From Paenibacillus sp. USDA918EY (GTDB lineage: Bacteria; Bacillota; Bacilli; Paenibacillales; Paenibacillaceae), in the NCBI RefSeq assembly GCF_009870825.1, contig NZ_WTWY01000002.1, forward strand, positions 496,001-560,000: 64,000 bases of DNA, in the 5' to 3' direction. Below the pieces are notes generated by a model. The model ran no database searches and was not told where the DNA came from. It was given only the letters and a program-made list of their open reading frames with translations. The translations under genes and the position numbers were made by a program. Below, piece after piece: positions 43,037-52,231 of this stretch (the first letter of the stretch is position 1; each line of letters opens with the position of its first letter).

Positions 43037-43195
43037 CCGGAACCCTCCTTTGGTTGCCTGCTTGCTTTATCTTTTCGTCCTTAACGTCCTTCCACGATGG
43101 ATTGCGGCAGCCGCGGCCGCTACCGGTGGCGCACTCCGTCCGGCACCCGCGACGCCCTTGCCTTAGACCGGCAAATGAATGCAATTCGGCCCGTT

Positions 43196-45625
43196 TCAAC
43201 CGACAGGCGTCCTAAATGCGGCTGTAAGGATTACCGCCTTGCCGGCTTTAAGCAGCGACCGAACCTCCGGTTTCTGCTTCGGGCCCGAAGGAGCCTCCAT
43301 TTTCACCGATTCCTGCCGTATCGTATCGTCCTCCGCTGCCTCACTTCCCTCGGGCAAATCTATCGTCACGTGTTGATCGTCCTTTGCCGATAGCAGCTTT
43401 ACCACCAGCATCTTTCGCTCCAGGTCCCAATCGATATCGACCTCAATTCCTCCGCAGGCCAGCAGCCCCTGCACGCGTCCCTTTCGCCATTTTGAAGGCA
43501 GCGCCGGAAGAACCTTCAGCCGCCCGGGCTCGGAATACAGCAGCATTTCCTGCACCGCCGCCGTCCAGCCCATATTGGCGTCCAGCTGCACCGGAGCCCA
43601 ATCCATGGAGAGCCCGATCCCCATATGCCGCCAGTCGTTATGAAGCGTGAAAAAGTTGTTGATCACCGACGAGCGGCTCAGCAAATTCAGGCATTCCAGC
43701 GCCAAATCCCCCTCGCCCAAACGGGCGTACAAATTCGCCATATGGGCAAGCGACCAGCCGGTCTGCTCTTTGATCCCGACGACCAGCCTTTTCCGGACAG
43801 CCGTCCAAAACGCCTCAAACAAAGCGGGGGCGTTCTCCTTCGTAACCTCCTTGCCCGGAAACACCGGGTAAAGATGCGACTGATGGCGGTGATGGTATTC
43901 GTCGTCGTATGCAGGATGCATCCATTCCCGGATCGCGCCGTCTTCATTCACCTGGTAATCCGGAATCCGCCGCAGCAGTTCTTTCCACGCCGCAATTTCC
44001 CCCGGGTACAGCCCTTCGCTTTCGGCCCCGGCCACCAAACGGCCCAGCACCTCTTTGGCGATGGCAAAATCCATCGTTGCGTTCACCGTCGTCCCTTTCG
44101 GACCGCCGGCCCCGTTGCCGGGTTTGTTCTCCGGCGAATTGGACGGGCAGCTTAGCAGCCTGCCGTCCTCCCCGACCACAAAAAAGTCTTCATAAAACAA
44201 AGCGACTTCCCTTAAAAACGGCAGCGCCCGATTTCTAAGAAACTCCCGATCCCCCGTATAAAGATAATAATCGTAATAATGCTGGGCGACCCAGCCCGCC
44301 GCACCCGTCCAATGAACGATATGCGGCGCGAGCGTTTTGATGAGCCCCGAATCCGGGGCCGTCGGCGCCGGGATAAAAATCCCCCTGCAGCCAAAGAGAC
44401 GTTGAGCGTTCAAACGGAAGTCGTCCAGCAGCCGCTCCATGTAATCGAACACCGGCAGCAGCAGCTCCGGCATCCGGCCGCTCAGCGCCTGCCAATACAT
44501 CATCTGCAAATTTTCATTGGCCATGTTGAACGCCCAAAAGCCCCGGTACTCGCCGCACCACAAGCCGTAGAGATGGCAAGGGCTGCCGCCTTCGCGGGAG
44601 CTCGAAATGAGCAGGTACCTGCCGTAAGCCCACATTTTTTCCAGCAAAGCCAAAGGCGCTTCGCCTTGATAGGCTTCAAGCAGCAGTTCTTCATTGGAAC
44701 GATCTCGGCCTGCCGCATGCAAATCAAGCGTCATCCGGCCGAACAGCTCGCGATGTTCGCGGACATGCGCGGCCAGCAGCTCCCGGTAGCCTCTTTGCTC
44801 CGCCGCTAGCTCAGCTTTCAGCCTTGCCCATTCCGCCTCCCGGCTGCCGGAAACGAACATGCGCAGCAAAACAAGCACCTTCCCGGCGCCATCGACCACC
44901 GCTTCCGCCCGGCCGGCAGCCAAGCCGCCGGCCGCCGGAACGATGCGGGCCACGGCCCCGAAATCGCTGCCGTCATCGCTGCGGGCCGCGTACCATACAT
45001 AAGCGCCGTCCGCCCCCGACTCCGCGTCCGCCGGCAGCGGCGCTTCGGGCCGGCCCGGCGGACGTTTAACATCGGCTGGATCATGCAGTCCGAGCGATAA
45101 GCCGACCTTTACGGCCGAAGGCTCTTCCGCCCGCAGCTCCATCACGACCATGTCATCGGAGCGGGATACGAACAGGGCCCGCTCGAAAGCGGCCCCCCTG
45201 TCCTGCCAGCGAACGGTGATTTCGCCGGTCTGCATATCCAGCTCGCGGGAATAATGTTTGAACCCTTCGCCGACTTCATAACGGACCGTCAGATCCCCCA
45301 GCGGAAGCGGAACGGCCATCACCGGATCGTATCCCAGGTCTTGAAGCTCCTCAATCAGCATCGGCTCGGCCTCCGCCTCCCGGCCCGCCAGCATCAGCCG
45401 GCGCATTTCCGCAAGCCTGCCGCTGACGTCGGGCAGCTCCGGCGTGCGGCTCTGCCACCATAAGTCGCCATGCGTCAGCATGATGGTCTCTTGATGAACG
45501 CCTCCGTATACCGCCGCGCCGAGACGGCCGTTTCCGGCCGGAAGCGCTTCTCGCCATTTCGCCCCCCACCAGGAAGACGGGGTAAGGAGCTTCAACCTCC
45601 ATGCTTCCGCGGAACCCCTATCCAT
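43196..45625 (-). CDS. Divergent GH95-family glycosidase
   Basis: The 809-residue protein has the GH95 plan, beginning with LLTPSSWWGAKWREALPAGN and LGAAVYGGVHQETIMLTHGD. It has an (alpha/alpha)6 domain and the conserved acidic positions around IREWMHPAYDDEYHHRHQSH and QLDANMGWTAAVQ. The region that carries the Asn-X-Asn pair in true fucosidases (HHNTNLW in the second copy here) reads FIPAPTAPDSG, so both Asn are missing. Activity is likely different from alpha-1,2-fucosidase or lost. The start is ATG 45625 after AAGAGGTG. No signal peptide is present. It follows the binding-protein gene. Confidence 0.8.
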   Translation of the reverse strand: MDRGSAEAWRLKLLTPSSWWGAKWREALPAGNGRLGAAVYGGVHQETIMLTHGDLWWQSRTPELPDVSGRLAEMRRLMLAGREAEAEPMLIEELQDLGYDPVMAVPLPLGDLTVRYEVGEGFKHYSRELDMQTGEITVRWQDRGAAFERALFVSRSDDMVVMELRAEEPSAVKVGLSLGLHDPADVKRPPGRPEAPLPADAESGADGAYVWYAARSDDGSDFGAVARIVPAAGGLAAGRAEAVVDGAGKVLVLLRMFVSGSREAEWARLKAELAAEQRGYRELLAAHVREHRELFGRMTLDLHAAGRDRSNEELLLEAYQGEAPLALLEKMWAYGRYLLISSSREGGSPCHLYGLWCGEYRGFWAFNMANENLQMMYWQALSGRMPELLLPVFDYMERLLDDFRLNAQRLFGCRGIFIPAPTAPDSGLIKTLAPHIVHWTGAAGWVAQHYYDYYLYTGDREFLRNRALPFLREVALFYEDFFVVGEDGRLLSCPSNSPENKPGNGAGGPKGTTVNATMDFAIAKEVLGRLVAGAESEGLYPGEIAAWKELLRRIPDYQVNEDGAIREWMHPAYDDEYHHRHQSHLYPVFPGKEVTKENAPALFEAFWTAVRKRLVVGIKEQTGWSLAHMANLYARLGEGDLALECLNLLSRSSVINNFFTLHNDWRHMGIGLSMDWAPVQLDANMGWTAAVQEMLLYSEPGRLKVLPALPSKWRKGRVQGLLACGGIEVDIDWDLERKMLVVKLLSAKDDQHVTIDLPEGSEAAEDDTIRQESVKMEAPSGPKQKPEVRSLLKAGKAVILTAAFRTPVG

Positions 45626-45658
45626 GCTGCACACCTCTTTCCCCGCTTGCCGCGTTTG

Positions 45659-47221
45659 TTATTGGTTGCGGCTGGCTTGATTCAAAATGCCGTCATTGTT
45701 TTTGAAGCGTTCGGTCGCTTCCTTAATGATTTCATTGCCGCCTTTTTGCTTATATTCCTCGATGACCTTCGGCCAATCGGAGATCGGCTCCTTGCCGTAA
45801 ATCATTTTCACCATGTGGTCGATGATCAGCTTCGGCGCCTGGTCGGGGCGTTTGGACGCCAAATCCGGATATTGGCTGAAGGTTTCCAGGTCCGGAACGA
45901 AGCCGATGCCGCCGATGCCTTCGTGGGCCAGCGTTTCGTCCAGCGCCTTCAGCACGTCCGTTCCGCCCGGAAGCAGCTCGGTGCGCTCGCGGTTAATCGT
46001 TCCGTCGCCTACCCATCTGAGCATGGAACGGAAGCCTTGTTCGTCATTGCCTTGTTTATCCGTCGGCATCTTATAATCGATCTTGCCGTCTTTTTCGGTG
46101 TAGTTTTCCCCCTCGATGCCGAAGCTGAAAAATTTCACGGCCTCCGGCGTCTGCATCCAGTCGAACAGCTTGATGATGCGGATCGCTTTTTCCTTGCTGA
46201 CCTTGCTGTTGATATACAGGGAGGTGTTGACCGAGCTGTACAGGCCGTAGCCTTTCAAGCCGTTGTCTCCTTCAGGAGACGGGATGATATCGACCTTCGC
46301 GTCCGGAACAACCTCCTGGATTTTGGTTCTGAAATCGAGCAATCCGGCCGCATTCGCCGTCCAAATGCCCGCATTTCCCGCCTGGATGTTCTCGGTGTAC
46401 TGCGGCGGCTGAATCGTGGCAAAATCTTTCTGGATCAAGCCTTCGTCATACATCGTTTTATAAAAGTTGAGCGCTTTTTCCATGTTCTCGGCATTAAAGA
46501 ACTTCGGAACGACCTCGCCGTCCTTCTCCATGAACTGGTAACCAAGCGCGTCGTAAGCTCCGAAGCCGATATCCGCGTATTTAAAGTTCTCGCGGGCTTG
46601 ATACGGCGCAGGCACGCCCAGTTTTTTGAATGCGCGCAGAACGTTCAAAAGATCATCCATCGTTTTGGGAACCGGAAGCCCCGTCTTTTCGAGCAGGTCG
46701 GTCCGAATAAACGTCGCGCGGCGGGAAGGGTTGCTCAGCCACGTCGGTACCCCGTAGATTTTTCCTTTATAGCTGACCTCGTCCCAAGCTTCCTTCGGAA
46801 CCGCTTTCATAATATTCGGCGCGTATTCCTTCAGCAGATCGTCGAGAGGCATAAACACCCCGGCTTCAATGGAACCGGACATCGATTTGTCCGTCGCGCC
46901 GCCGACGTTTTGCACCACGTCAGGGATATCTCCGCCCGCAAACATGATCGACATCTTCGAGTCGAAATCCTTGAGCGGGATCATCTGGATGTCTACGTCG
47001 ATGTTGGCCCTCTTTTCAAATTCCTTAACCCATTTGTCGTTGTTGATATCCTTTGAGCTTTCTGCATAACTGTTTCCACTTGTTGTCAGGGAGATCGAAA
47101 ATTTGAGCGGCTTGGACTCGTCGGAAGCGTCTGCGGCGTTCGAGCCGCTATTTTTGCCGCAACCTGCGACGCCAACCGTCAGAAGCGCCGATGCCAAAAC
47201 CAGGCTGATCCATTTCTTCAT
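45659..47221 (-). CDS. Lipoprotein sugar-binding protein 1 (LipO/YtcQ type)
   Basis: The 520-residue lipoprotein has a lipobox (VGVAGC, Cys21), then an acidic linker and a large type 1-like sugar-binding domain of the family that feeds LplB/LplC-like permeases. Shared landmarks with the second binding protein include SLTTSGNSYAESSKDIN, GGDIPDVVQNVGGA, LRAFKKLGV and MIYGKEPISDWPKV near the end. Ligands in this family are complex plant or microbial oligosaccharides. It is at the start of the leftward glycosidase run, downstream of the YesM/YesN genes. GGAAAGGGG is the likely ribosome site. Confidence 0.9.
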   Translation of the reverse strand: MKKWISLVLASALLTVGVAGCGKNSGSNAADASDESKPLKFSISLTTSGNSYAESSKDINNDKWVKEFEKRANIDVDIQMIPLKDFDSKMSIMFAGGDIPDVVQNVGGATDKSMSGSIEAGVFMPLDDLLKEYAPNIMKAVPKEAWDEVSYKGKIYGVPTWLSNPSRRATFIRTDLLEKTGLPVPKTMDDLLNVLRAFKKLGVPAPYQARENFKYADIGFGAYDALGYQFMEKDGEVVPKFFNAENMEKALNFYKTMYDEGLIQKDFATIQPPQYTENIQAGNAGIWTANAAGLLDFRTKIQEVVPDAKVDIIPSPEGDNGLKGYGLYSSVNTSLYINSKVSKEKAIRIIKLFDWMQTPEAVKFFSFGIEGENYTEKDGKIDYKMPTDKQGNDEQGFRSMLRWVGDGTINRERTELLPGGTDVLKALDETLAHEGIGGIGFVPDLETFSQYPDLASKRPDQAPKLIIDHMVKMIYGKEPISDWPKVIEEYKQKGGNEIIKEATERFKNNDGILNQASRNQ

Positions 47222-47380
47222 TAGACTTTTCCCCTTTCCGTTACTGTAGAGACATGCATTCTTTTCCTTGCTTATCCCATGATAAAACGAAAGCAGGGGC
47301 GCACCCATGGGGCGGATTATGCTGGTGGTGTGTTTTTTTAGGGTGAGTGTGACCGGCGAAGCATTGAACATTTCCATGCA

Positions 47381-47407
47381 AAAAAACAGCCGGTCTCCCG
47401 GCTGTCC
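47381..47407 (-). terminator. Terminator after the YesM-like kinase gene
   Basis: On the minus strand ACAGCCGG-GAGA-CCGGCTGT is followed by TTTTTT. It separates the regulatory genes from binding-protein gene 1, which therefore needs its own promoter or read-through. Confidence 0.85.
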
Positions 47408-47426
47408 ATTTCTTTCGTTCATTCCA

Positions 47427-49322
47427 TCATCCCACCCGCCATGCGTTCCCATCAGACCGGTTTGGAGGCAGCAAAGCTTCCTCTCCGGCAGCAGCGTCCC
47501 TTTCCTGGGCGGCCGCCGCCGTACGCGGCATGCGCATGATCATCTTCGTGCCGCGCCCCAGGCTGCTTTCCACGCTCAACCCGTATTCCTCGCCGAATAC
47601 AAGCTGGATGCGCCGGTGCACGTTGGCAACGCCGATGTTGCCGTGGATTTGCCCTTCCCCGCCGCCGTCGGCCAGCCGGTTTTCGCGCAGCTTGGCGCGC
47701 AGCTCCTCAAGACGTTCCGGCGCCATGCCGCAGCCGTTGTCCTCGACGCTGACCCAAAAGCAGTCCTCCTCCTCGCCCGCATCGATCGCAATCGTATGAT
47801 GGTCTTCGATCCCGCCGCGGAACGCATGCTGAAACACGTTTTCGACCAGCGGCTGCAGCGTTAAACGGACCATTTTCCTCAGCAAAAGATCGGGCGCGAC
47901 CCGCAAGTCGATTTCGAACGCCCGCCCGATGCGGTGGTTGATGATCACCATAAAAAACATAACGTGCTTCAGCTCGTTGGCGACCGTAATTTCCTCCAGA
48001 TGGGTCCTTACCGAATAATGCAGCATATAGGAAAGCGCCCCGACGATTTCGGAAATTTCCTCCGAGTCCTGAATGACGGCGTAACAGACGACCGTTTCCA
48101 GCGTGTTGTACAAAAAATGCGGATTGATCTGCAGCTGCAGCGACTGGAATTCCGCCTTTTGCCGTTCGGCCTGCATCTCCTTGTTTTTCAGCTCGGACTG
48201 ATACACGATGTCCACCAGCTCCGACAGCCGGTTGACCATCAGATTGTACCGGATGATCAGCTCCGTAATTTCGTCATGCCTTTTCGGAAGGGGAATGAAT
48301 TCCCAATTCCCTTTTTCGGTTTGGCTCATCCCTTTCATCAGCCGGCGGATCGGATTCGTGATCGACGCTCCAAAGCGATTCGCCAAAAACAGCGCGCACA
48401 GGAACGTGATTCCCGCCACGATGAAGATGAGCGTACGCGTCGTTTCGAGCGGTTTTACCAGTTGACTGTCGGGGATGGACACGACCAGATTCCAGTCGGA
48501 ATAATCGGCCTTGCGGCTGATATAAGCCCGCTTCTCGCCTTCCGCCGAGCTGTGGAACATCGCAACCCCCGCTTGGGAGATTTGGTCCTGCAAACCTGCG
48601 GGAAGCGCCTTTCCGGTTTTCTTCGGATCGGCATGGTATTGAATCCGGCCCCCGTTATCGACGATAAAAAAATAACTGTCCGTCCCGAGGTCGATCCCTT
48701 TCCAAAGCGTCGACAGCTCTTCGGACTTGACCTCGATGCCGACGAACCCTTTCATCTCGGGGGAGCGGAGCCCGCGGATGCGGCGGACCAACGTCAGCAT
48801 CGGCGCCCCCTCGCCCTGAATGCTGTGATTGAGGATCGTCAGCCGCCCGGAAGGGTCCGTATGCTTTTTGAAAAAATCGATTTGCTTTGCCGTTTCTTCG
48901 GGCCCGAGGGACGGTTCCGTGCCGCCGTTGAAATAATACAGCGCATTGCCGTTGTACCCGATGATATACAGCGCGCTGATTTCCGGGTTGCGGATCCAGA
49001 CCGGATCCACGATGGAATCGCGGATGTCGGTCAGGTAGCGGTAATTTTCGTATTCCTCGCGGTCCGAGGGCAAATCGATATATTTTTTGACGCTCACGTT
49101 GGAAAGCAGGGCTACCATCGAGCGCTGGTAGGAAGACAAATACAGGTTGGTATGATGGACGGCGTTGTTGACGATTTGCGTCATCTGATTTTCCGCGCTT
49201 TGGGACAGCTGCCTCGCCGATATCGTATAGAAGGCAATGCCAACGGTCGAAAGCGACAGCAAAATGACGACCAAAAAACCGATCAGCAGCCTGACTCGCA
49301 AGCGAATTTTCATCATGCGCAT
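47427..49322 (-). CDS. YesM-family sensor histidine kinase
   Basis: The 631-residue kinase has a basic N-terminus, helix 1 (about 9-29), a large extracytoplasmic Cache-like sensor (about 30-295), helix 2, a HAMP domain, and the His-kinase box SLQLQINPHFLYNTLET with His near residue 400. An ATPase domain with DNGCGMAPE and NIGVANVHRR follows. These kinases sense loaded sugar-binding proteins or sugars. Its ATG overlaps the regulator stop by one base (TGATG), so the two are coupled. It probably controls the binding proteins, permeases and glycosidases around it. Confidence 0.9.
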   Translation of the reverse strand: MRMMKIRLRVRLLIGFLVVILLSLSTVGIAFYTISARQLSQSAENQMTQIVNNAVHHTNLYLSSYQRSMVALLSNVSVKKYIDLPSDREEYENYRYLTDIRDSIVDPVWIRNPEISALYIIGYNGNALYYFNGGTEPSLGPEETAKQIDFFKKHTDPSGRLTILNHSIQGEGAPMLTLVRRIRGLRSPEMKGFVGIEVKSEELSTLWKGIDLGTDSYFFIVDNGGRIQYHADPKKTGKALPAGLQDQISQAGVAMFHSSAEGEKRAYISRKADYSDWNLVVSIPDSQLVKPLETTRTLIFIVAGITFLCALFLANRFGASITNPIRRLMKGMSQTEKGNWEFIPLPKRHDEITELIIRYNLMVNRLSELVDIVYQSELKNKEMQAERQKAEFQSLQLQINPHFLYNTLETVVCYAVIQDSEEISEIVGALSYMLHYSVRTHLEEITVANELKHVMFFMVIINHRIGRAFEIDLRVAPDLLLRKMVRLTLQPLVENVFQHAFRGGIEDHHTIAIDAGEEEDCFWVSVEDNGCGMAPERLEELRAKLRENRLADGGGEGQIHGNIGVANVHRRIQLVFGEEYGLSVESSLGRGTKMIMRMPRTAAAAQERDAAAGEEALLPPNRSDGNAWRVG

Positions 49323-50344
49323 CACTCAATGCCAAAAGACGACCGGTATTCCGAAGGCGACATGCCGACGAAATTTTTGAACGTCTTCGTAAAATGGGGA
49401 TAATCCTCGTAACCGACCTGAACCGCGATGTCCGTGATGGTCAGCGTCGGGACGGCTAGCAGCTTGCGCGCTTCCTCGATCCGTTTCTTGATGCGGTAAT
49501 GCACGAAGGTTTCGCCGGTCATTTTTTTAAAAAGCGCGCTGAAATAGGTCCGGGTCAATCCAACCCGCTTGGCGACTTCCTCCAGCGTCACCTCCTCCGA
49601 CAGATGCAGGTCGATAAACGCCTTCGCCTCCTCGATCGGATCTTTGAACTTTCCTTTGCGCGTCAGTTGCAGCTGGGTATACATTTGGTCAAGCGCCGCT
49701 CCGAAAGCTTCGAACGCTTCCTTTTTGCTGATGTCCGTGCCTTTTATGTCCAAGCCGATTTGCGGCTTCCAGCCCCGCTGGGACAGCTTTGCCGCGATCA
49801 TGCGCAGGCAGTCTTCCAGCACCGATTTCATGCCGAGCGCATGCAGTCCGGCAAACAAACCTTCCTGCCCGCTTTCCGCGAGCAGCCGGTCCATGTCGCC
49901 TTTTTGCAGCATCCAAATGCTTTGCTCCAGCTTTTCCGACCACTCCACGTACTTTTGCAGCGGAACGATGTTTTCGTTCATGCCGGCGATGATTTCGCGC
50001 AGCGCGTTGTGCACGTCCTGCTGGGTCACCGGCTTGAGCAGATACCGTTTGACGCCGTATTCGATCGCCCGCTGGGCGTACCCGAAATCGTTGTAGCCGG
50101 AAATGACCGCGACCTGCACATGCGCATATTCCCGGTGAATCCGCTCGCACAGCTCCAGGCCGTCCATCCGCTTCATCCTCAGATCGGTCAGCACCAGATG
50201 GGGCTCCACGCTTTGGATCATTTCCAGGGCGGACGCCCCGTCGTCTGCCGTATAAATCGCCGAAAACGACGCGGGATACCGCTGCACCATTTTAACAAGC
50301 CCTTTCTGAATGACAGGTTCATCTTCCACAATCAGCACACGCAT
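49322..50344 (-). CDS. YesN-family response regulator with AraC-type DNA-binding domain
   Basis: The 340-residue protein has a receiver (RVLIVEDEP, Asp54 in LVLTDLRMKRMDG, Lys in LLKPVTQQD) and a linker region. Its AraC-type helix-turn-helix pair (about 238-340) contains EVAKRVGLTRTYFSALFKK and ITDIAVQVGYEDYPHFTKTFK. It acts with the adjacent YesM-like kinase. ATG 50344 is chosen because AGGGG precedes it and the receiver begins there. Transcription of the sugar operon is its likely target. Confidence 0.9.
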   Translation of the reverse strand: MRVLIVEDEPVIQKGLVKMVQRYPASFSAIYTADDGASALEMIQSVEPHLVLTDLRMKRMDGLELCERIHREYAHVQVAVISGYNDFGYAQRAIEYGVKRYLLKPVTQQDVHNALREIIAGMNENIVPLQKYVEWSEKLEQSIWMLQKGDMDRLLAESGQEGLFAGLHALGMKSVLEDCLRMIAAKLSQRGWKPQIGLDIKGTDISKKEAFEAFGAALDQMYTQLQLTRKGKFKDPIEEAKAFIDLHLSEEVTLEEVAKRVGLTRTYFSALFKKMTGETFVHYRIKKRIEEARKLLAVPTLTITDIAVQVGYEDYPHFTKTFKNFVGMSPSEYRSSFGIE

Positions 50345-50420
50345 GGATCCAAAACCCCTTTTCTTTGCCGGATTTGAAAAGTAAGCTGCGGCGCTATGCG
50401 CCTGTCCGTTAAAACGACCT

Positions 50421-52001
50421 TTAGCGGGTGGGCAGCACCAAGACGCCCTCATGCGCTTTATAGCGCTGCGTCGCCTCGCGGATAATCGCGTCCCCGCCGC
50501 GATCCCTGTACTCCCGAATCACCTTGGGCCAATCGGATATCGGCTCTTTGCCGTAAATCATCCGCACCATATGGTCGACGATCAGCGGCGGCGGCTGGTT
50601 CGGATTGTTCGGCGCCAGCTCGGGATAGACGCTGAACGCTTCCAGGTCGGGCACAAAAACGATATTGCCAAGCCCTTCGTCCGTAAGCGTACGATCGATC
50701 GCTTGAAGCACGTCGCCGCCCCCGGGAAGCAGCTTGGTCCGCTGGCGGTTGATCGTCAAATCATGGGTCAGCCACAGCAGTTCGCGGAAGCCTTGCTCAT
50801 CCTGCTCATCCCGGTTTTGCGGAAACCGGTATTTGATGCTGCCGTTTTCGATGGTGTACGTGTCGCCGGGAATGCCGAAGGAAAAAAAGCGCTCGGCCTC
50901 GTCGCTCAGCATCCAGTCGAAAAACCGCACGATGCCGATGGCCTTTTCCTTCGATACATTTTTATTGATGTAATAGGAGTTGATGACCGAGCTGTAAAGC
51001 CCGTAGCCTTTTGAGCCGCCGGGACCCTCGGGAGAAGGAATGATGTCCACTTCGGCCTCTGGCACCGATTCCTTTACTTTCGTCCGGAACTCGAGCAGTC
51101 CTGCGGCATTCGCCGTCCAGACCCCCGCTTGGCCGCTATGGATGTTGCGGCTGTATTCGCTGATGCTGACGGTAGCGAAATTTTTCGCAATCAGGCCTTC
51201 GTCAAGCATCGTCTTATAAACGGAGAGCGCCTGCATCATGCGTTTTTCGTCGAAAAACTTCGGCACGACCTCGCCGTTTTTAAGCTCGAACTGGTATCCC
51301 AGCACGTCATACGCGCCGAAAATGACATCCGCGTACTTGAAGTTCTCCCGCATTTGGTACGGATTGTCCACGCCCAGCTTTTTGAAGGCGCGCAGCACGT
51401 TCAGAAACTCGTCCACCGTTTTCGGCGCCGGAAGCCCCGTTTTTTTCAGCAAGTCGGTACGGATGTACGTGCCTCGCCTCGACGGATTGTCGAGCCAGGC
51501 CGGAATGCCGTAGATTTTTCCCTGGTAGCTCGTTTCCTGCCACGCTTCCTTCGGAATCCGGGCGAGCAGGCGTGGCGCGTACTCACGGAGCAAATCGTCC
51601 AAAGGCATAAACAAGCCGGCCTCGACGGTTCCGGCCATGGCCGCGGAGCTTGCTCCTCCGACGGTCTGGACGACATCCGGAAAATCGTCGCCGGTCAGCA
51701 GCACCGGCAGGCGTTTGTCGACGTCCTTCAACGGAATCATGGTCATGCGGAGATCGGTGTTTGTCAGCGCTTCCAATTGTTTGACCCATTTATCCTGCTG
51801 AATGTCGGGCGATTGGGCCGCATAAGGATTAGACCCGGTGGAAAGAACGATGGAAAACGATAAAGCCCCCGGAGACGCGCCGCTGCCGGCCGCCTGCCCA
51901 GGGGAGGATCCGGAGGTGCCCGGAGAATGGGTCATTCCCGGAAAAGAACAGCCTGCAAGCGTCACGATCATGGTCAGGATCAAATACAACCATTTTTTCA
52001 T
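50421..52001 (-). CDS. Lipoprotein sugar-binding protein 2 (LipO/YtcQ type)
   Basis: The 526-residue lipoprotein has lipobox TLAGC (Cys18), a Gly/Ser/Pro-rich linker (about 25-48) and a binding domain closely parallel to protein 1: SIVLSTGSNPYAAQSPDIQ, ADVIFGAYDVLGYQF, GQAGVWTANAAG and MIYGKEPISDWPKV. The two flank the YesM/YesN genes, so they are probably recent paralogues with different sugars. The permease genes lie upstream, with the order permease, permease, binding protein, regulator, kinase. GGGGGAGG lies before ATG. Confidence 0.9.
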   Translation of the reverse strand: MKKWLYLILTMIVTLAGCSFPGMTHSPGTSGSSPGQAAGSGASPGALSFSIVLSTGSNPYAAQSPDIQQDKWVKQLEALTNTDLRMTMIPLKDVDKRLPVLLTGDDFPDVVQTVGGASSAAMAGTVEAGLFMPLDDLLREYAPRLLARIPKEAWQETSYQGKIYGIPAWLDNPSRRGTYIRTDLLKKTGLPAPKTVDEFLNVLRAFKKLGVDNPYQMRENFKYADVIFGAYDVLGYQFELKNGEVVPKFFDEKRMMQALSVYKTMLDEGLIAKNFATVSISEYSRNIHSGQAGVWTANAAGLLEFRTKVKESVPEAEVDIIPSPEGPGGSKGYGLYSSVINSYYINKNVSKEKAIGIVRFFDWMLSDEAERFFSFGIPGDTYTIENGSIKYRFPQNRDEQDEQGFRELLWLTHDLTINRQRTKLLPGGGDVLQAIDRTLTDEGLGNIVFVPDLEAFSVYPELAPNNPNQPPPLIVDHMVRMIYGKEPISDWPKVIREYRDRGGDAIIREATQRYKAHEGVLVLPTR

Positions 52002-52088
52002 GGCCTCCCCCTCTTTCTCATCCGGAGTATCGCTACAGGACGTGATGTCGATTTTCGCGTTGGTGTAGAGCACCTCTATATTATCATA

Positions 52089-52104
52089 TTTCGTATATAT
52101 GAAA
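52089..52104. promoter_or_regulatory. Near-palindrome upstream of binding-protein gene 2
   Basis: TTTCGTATATATGAAA is an inverted repeat with a single mismatched pair. It sits about 90 bases before the lipoprotein gene in an AT-rich stretch with -10-like sequences (GATAATAT on the minus strand). It may bind a regulator; none is assigned. Confidence 0.4.
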
Positions 52105-52231
52105 TCGCATTCATTCACAAGAAAAGTAGGGAGACTTGCGCGGCTGACAAGGATTCCTCGCCCCGCTTTATAAGCATAGGCCTCCAATGACGGTCCTCAA
52201 GGTAAATCACGCCGCATTCGGCCTTGAAATC

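Noticed and set aside
45470..47056. 528-codon plus-strand ORF
   Set aside because: It lies opposite a lipoprotein gene with a clear lipobox and family landmarks; it is a composition shadow.
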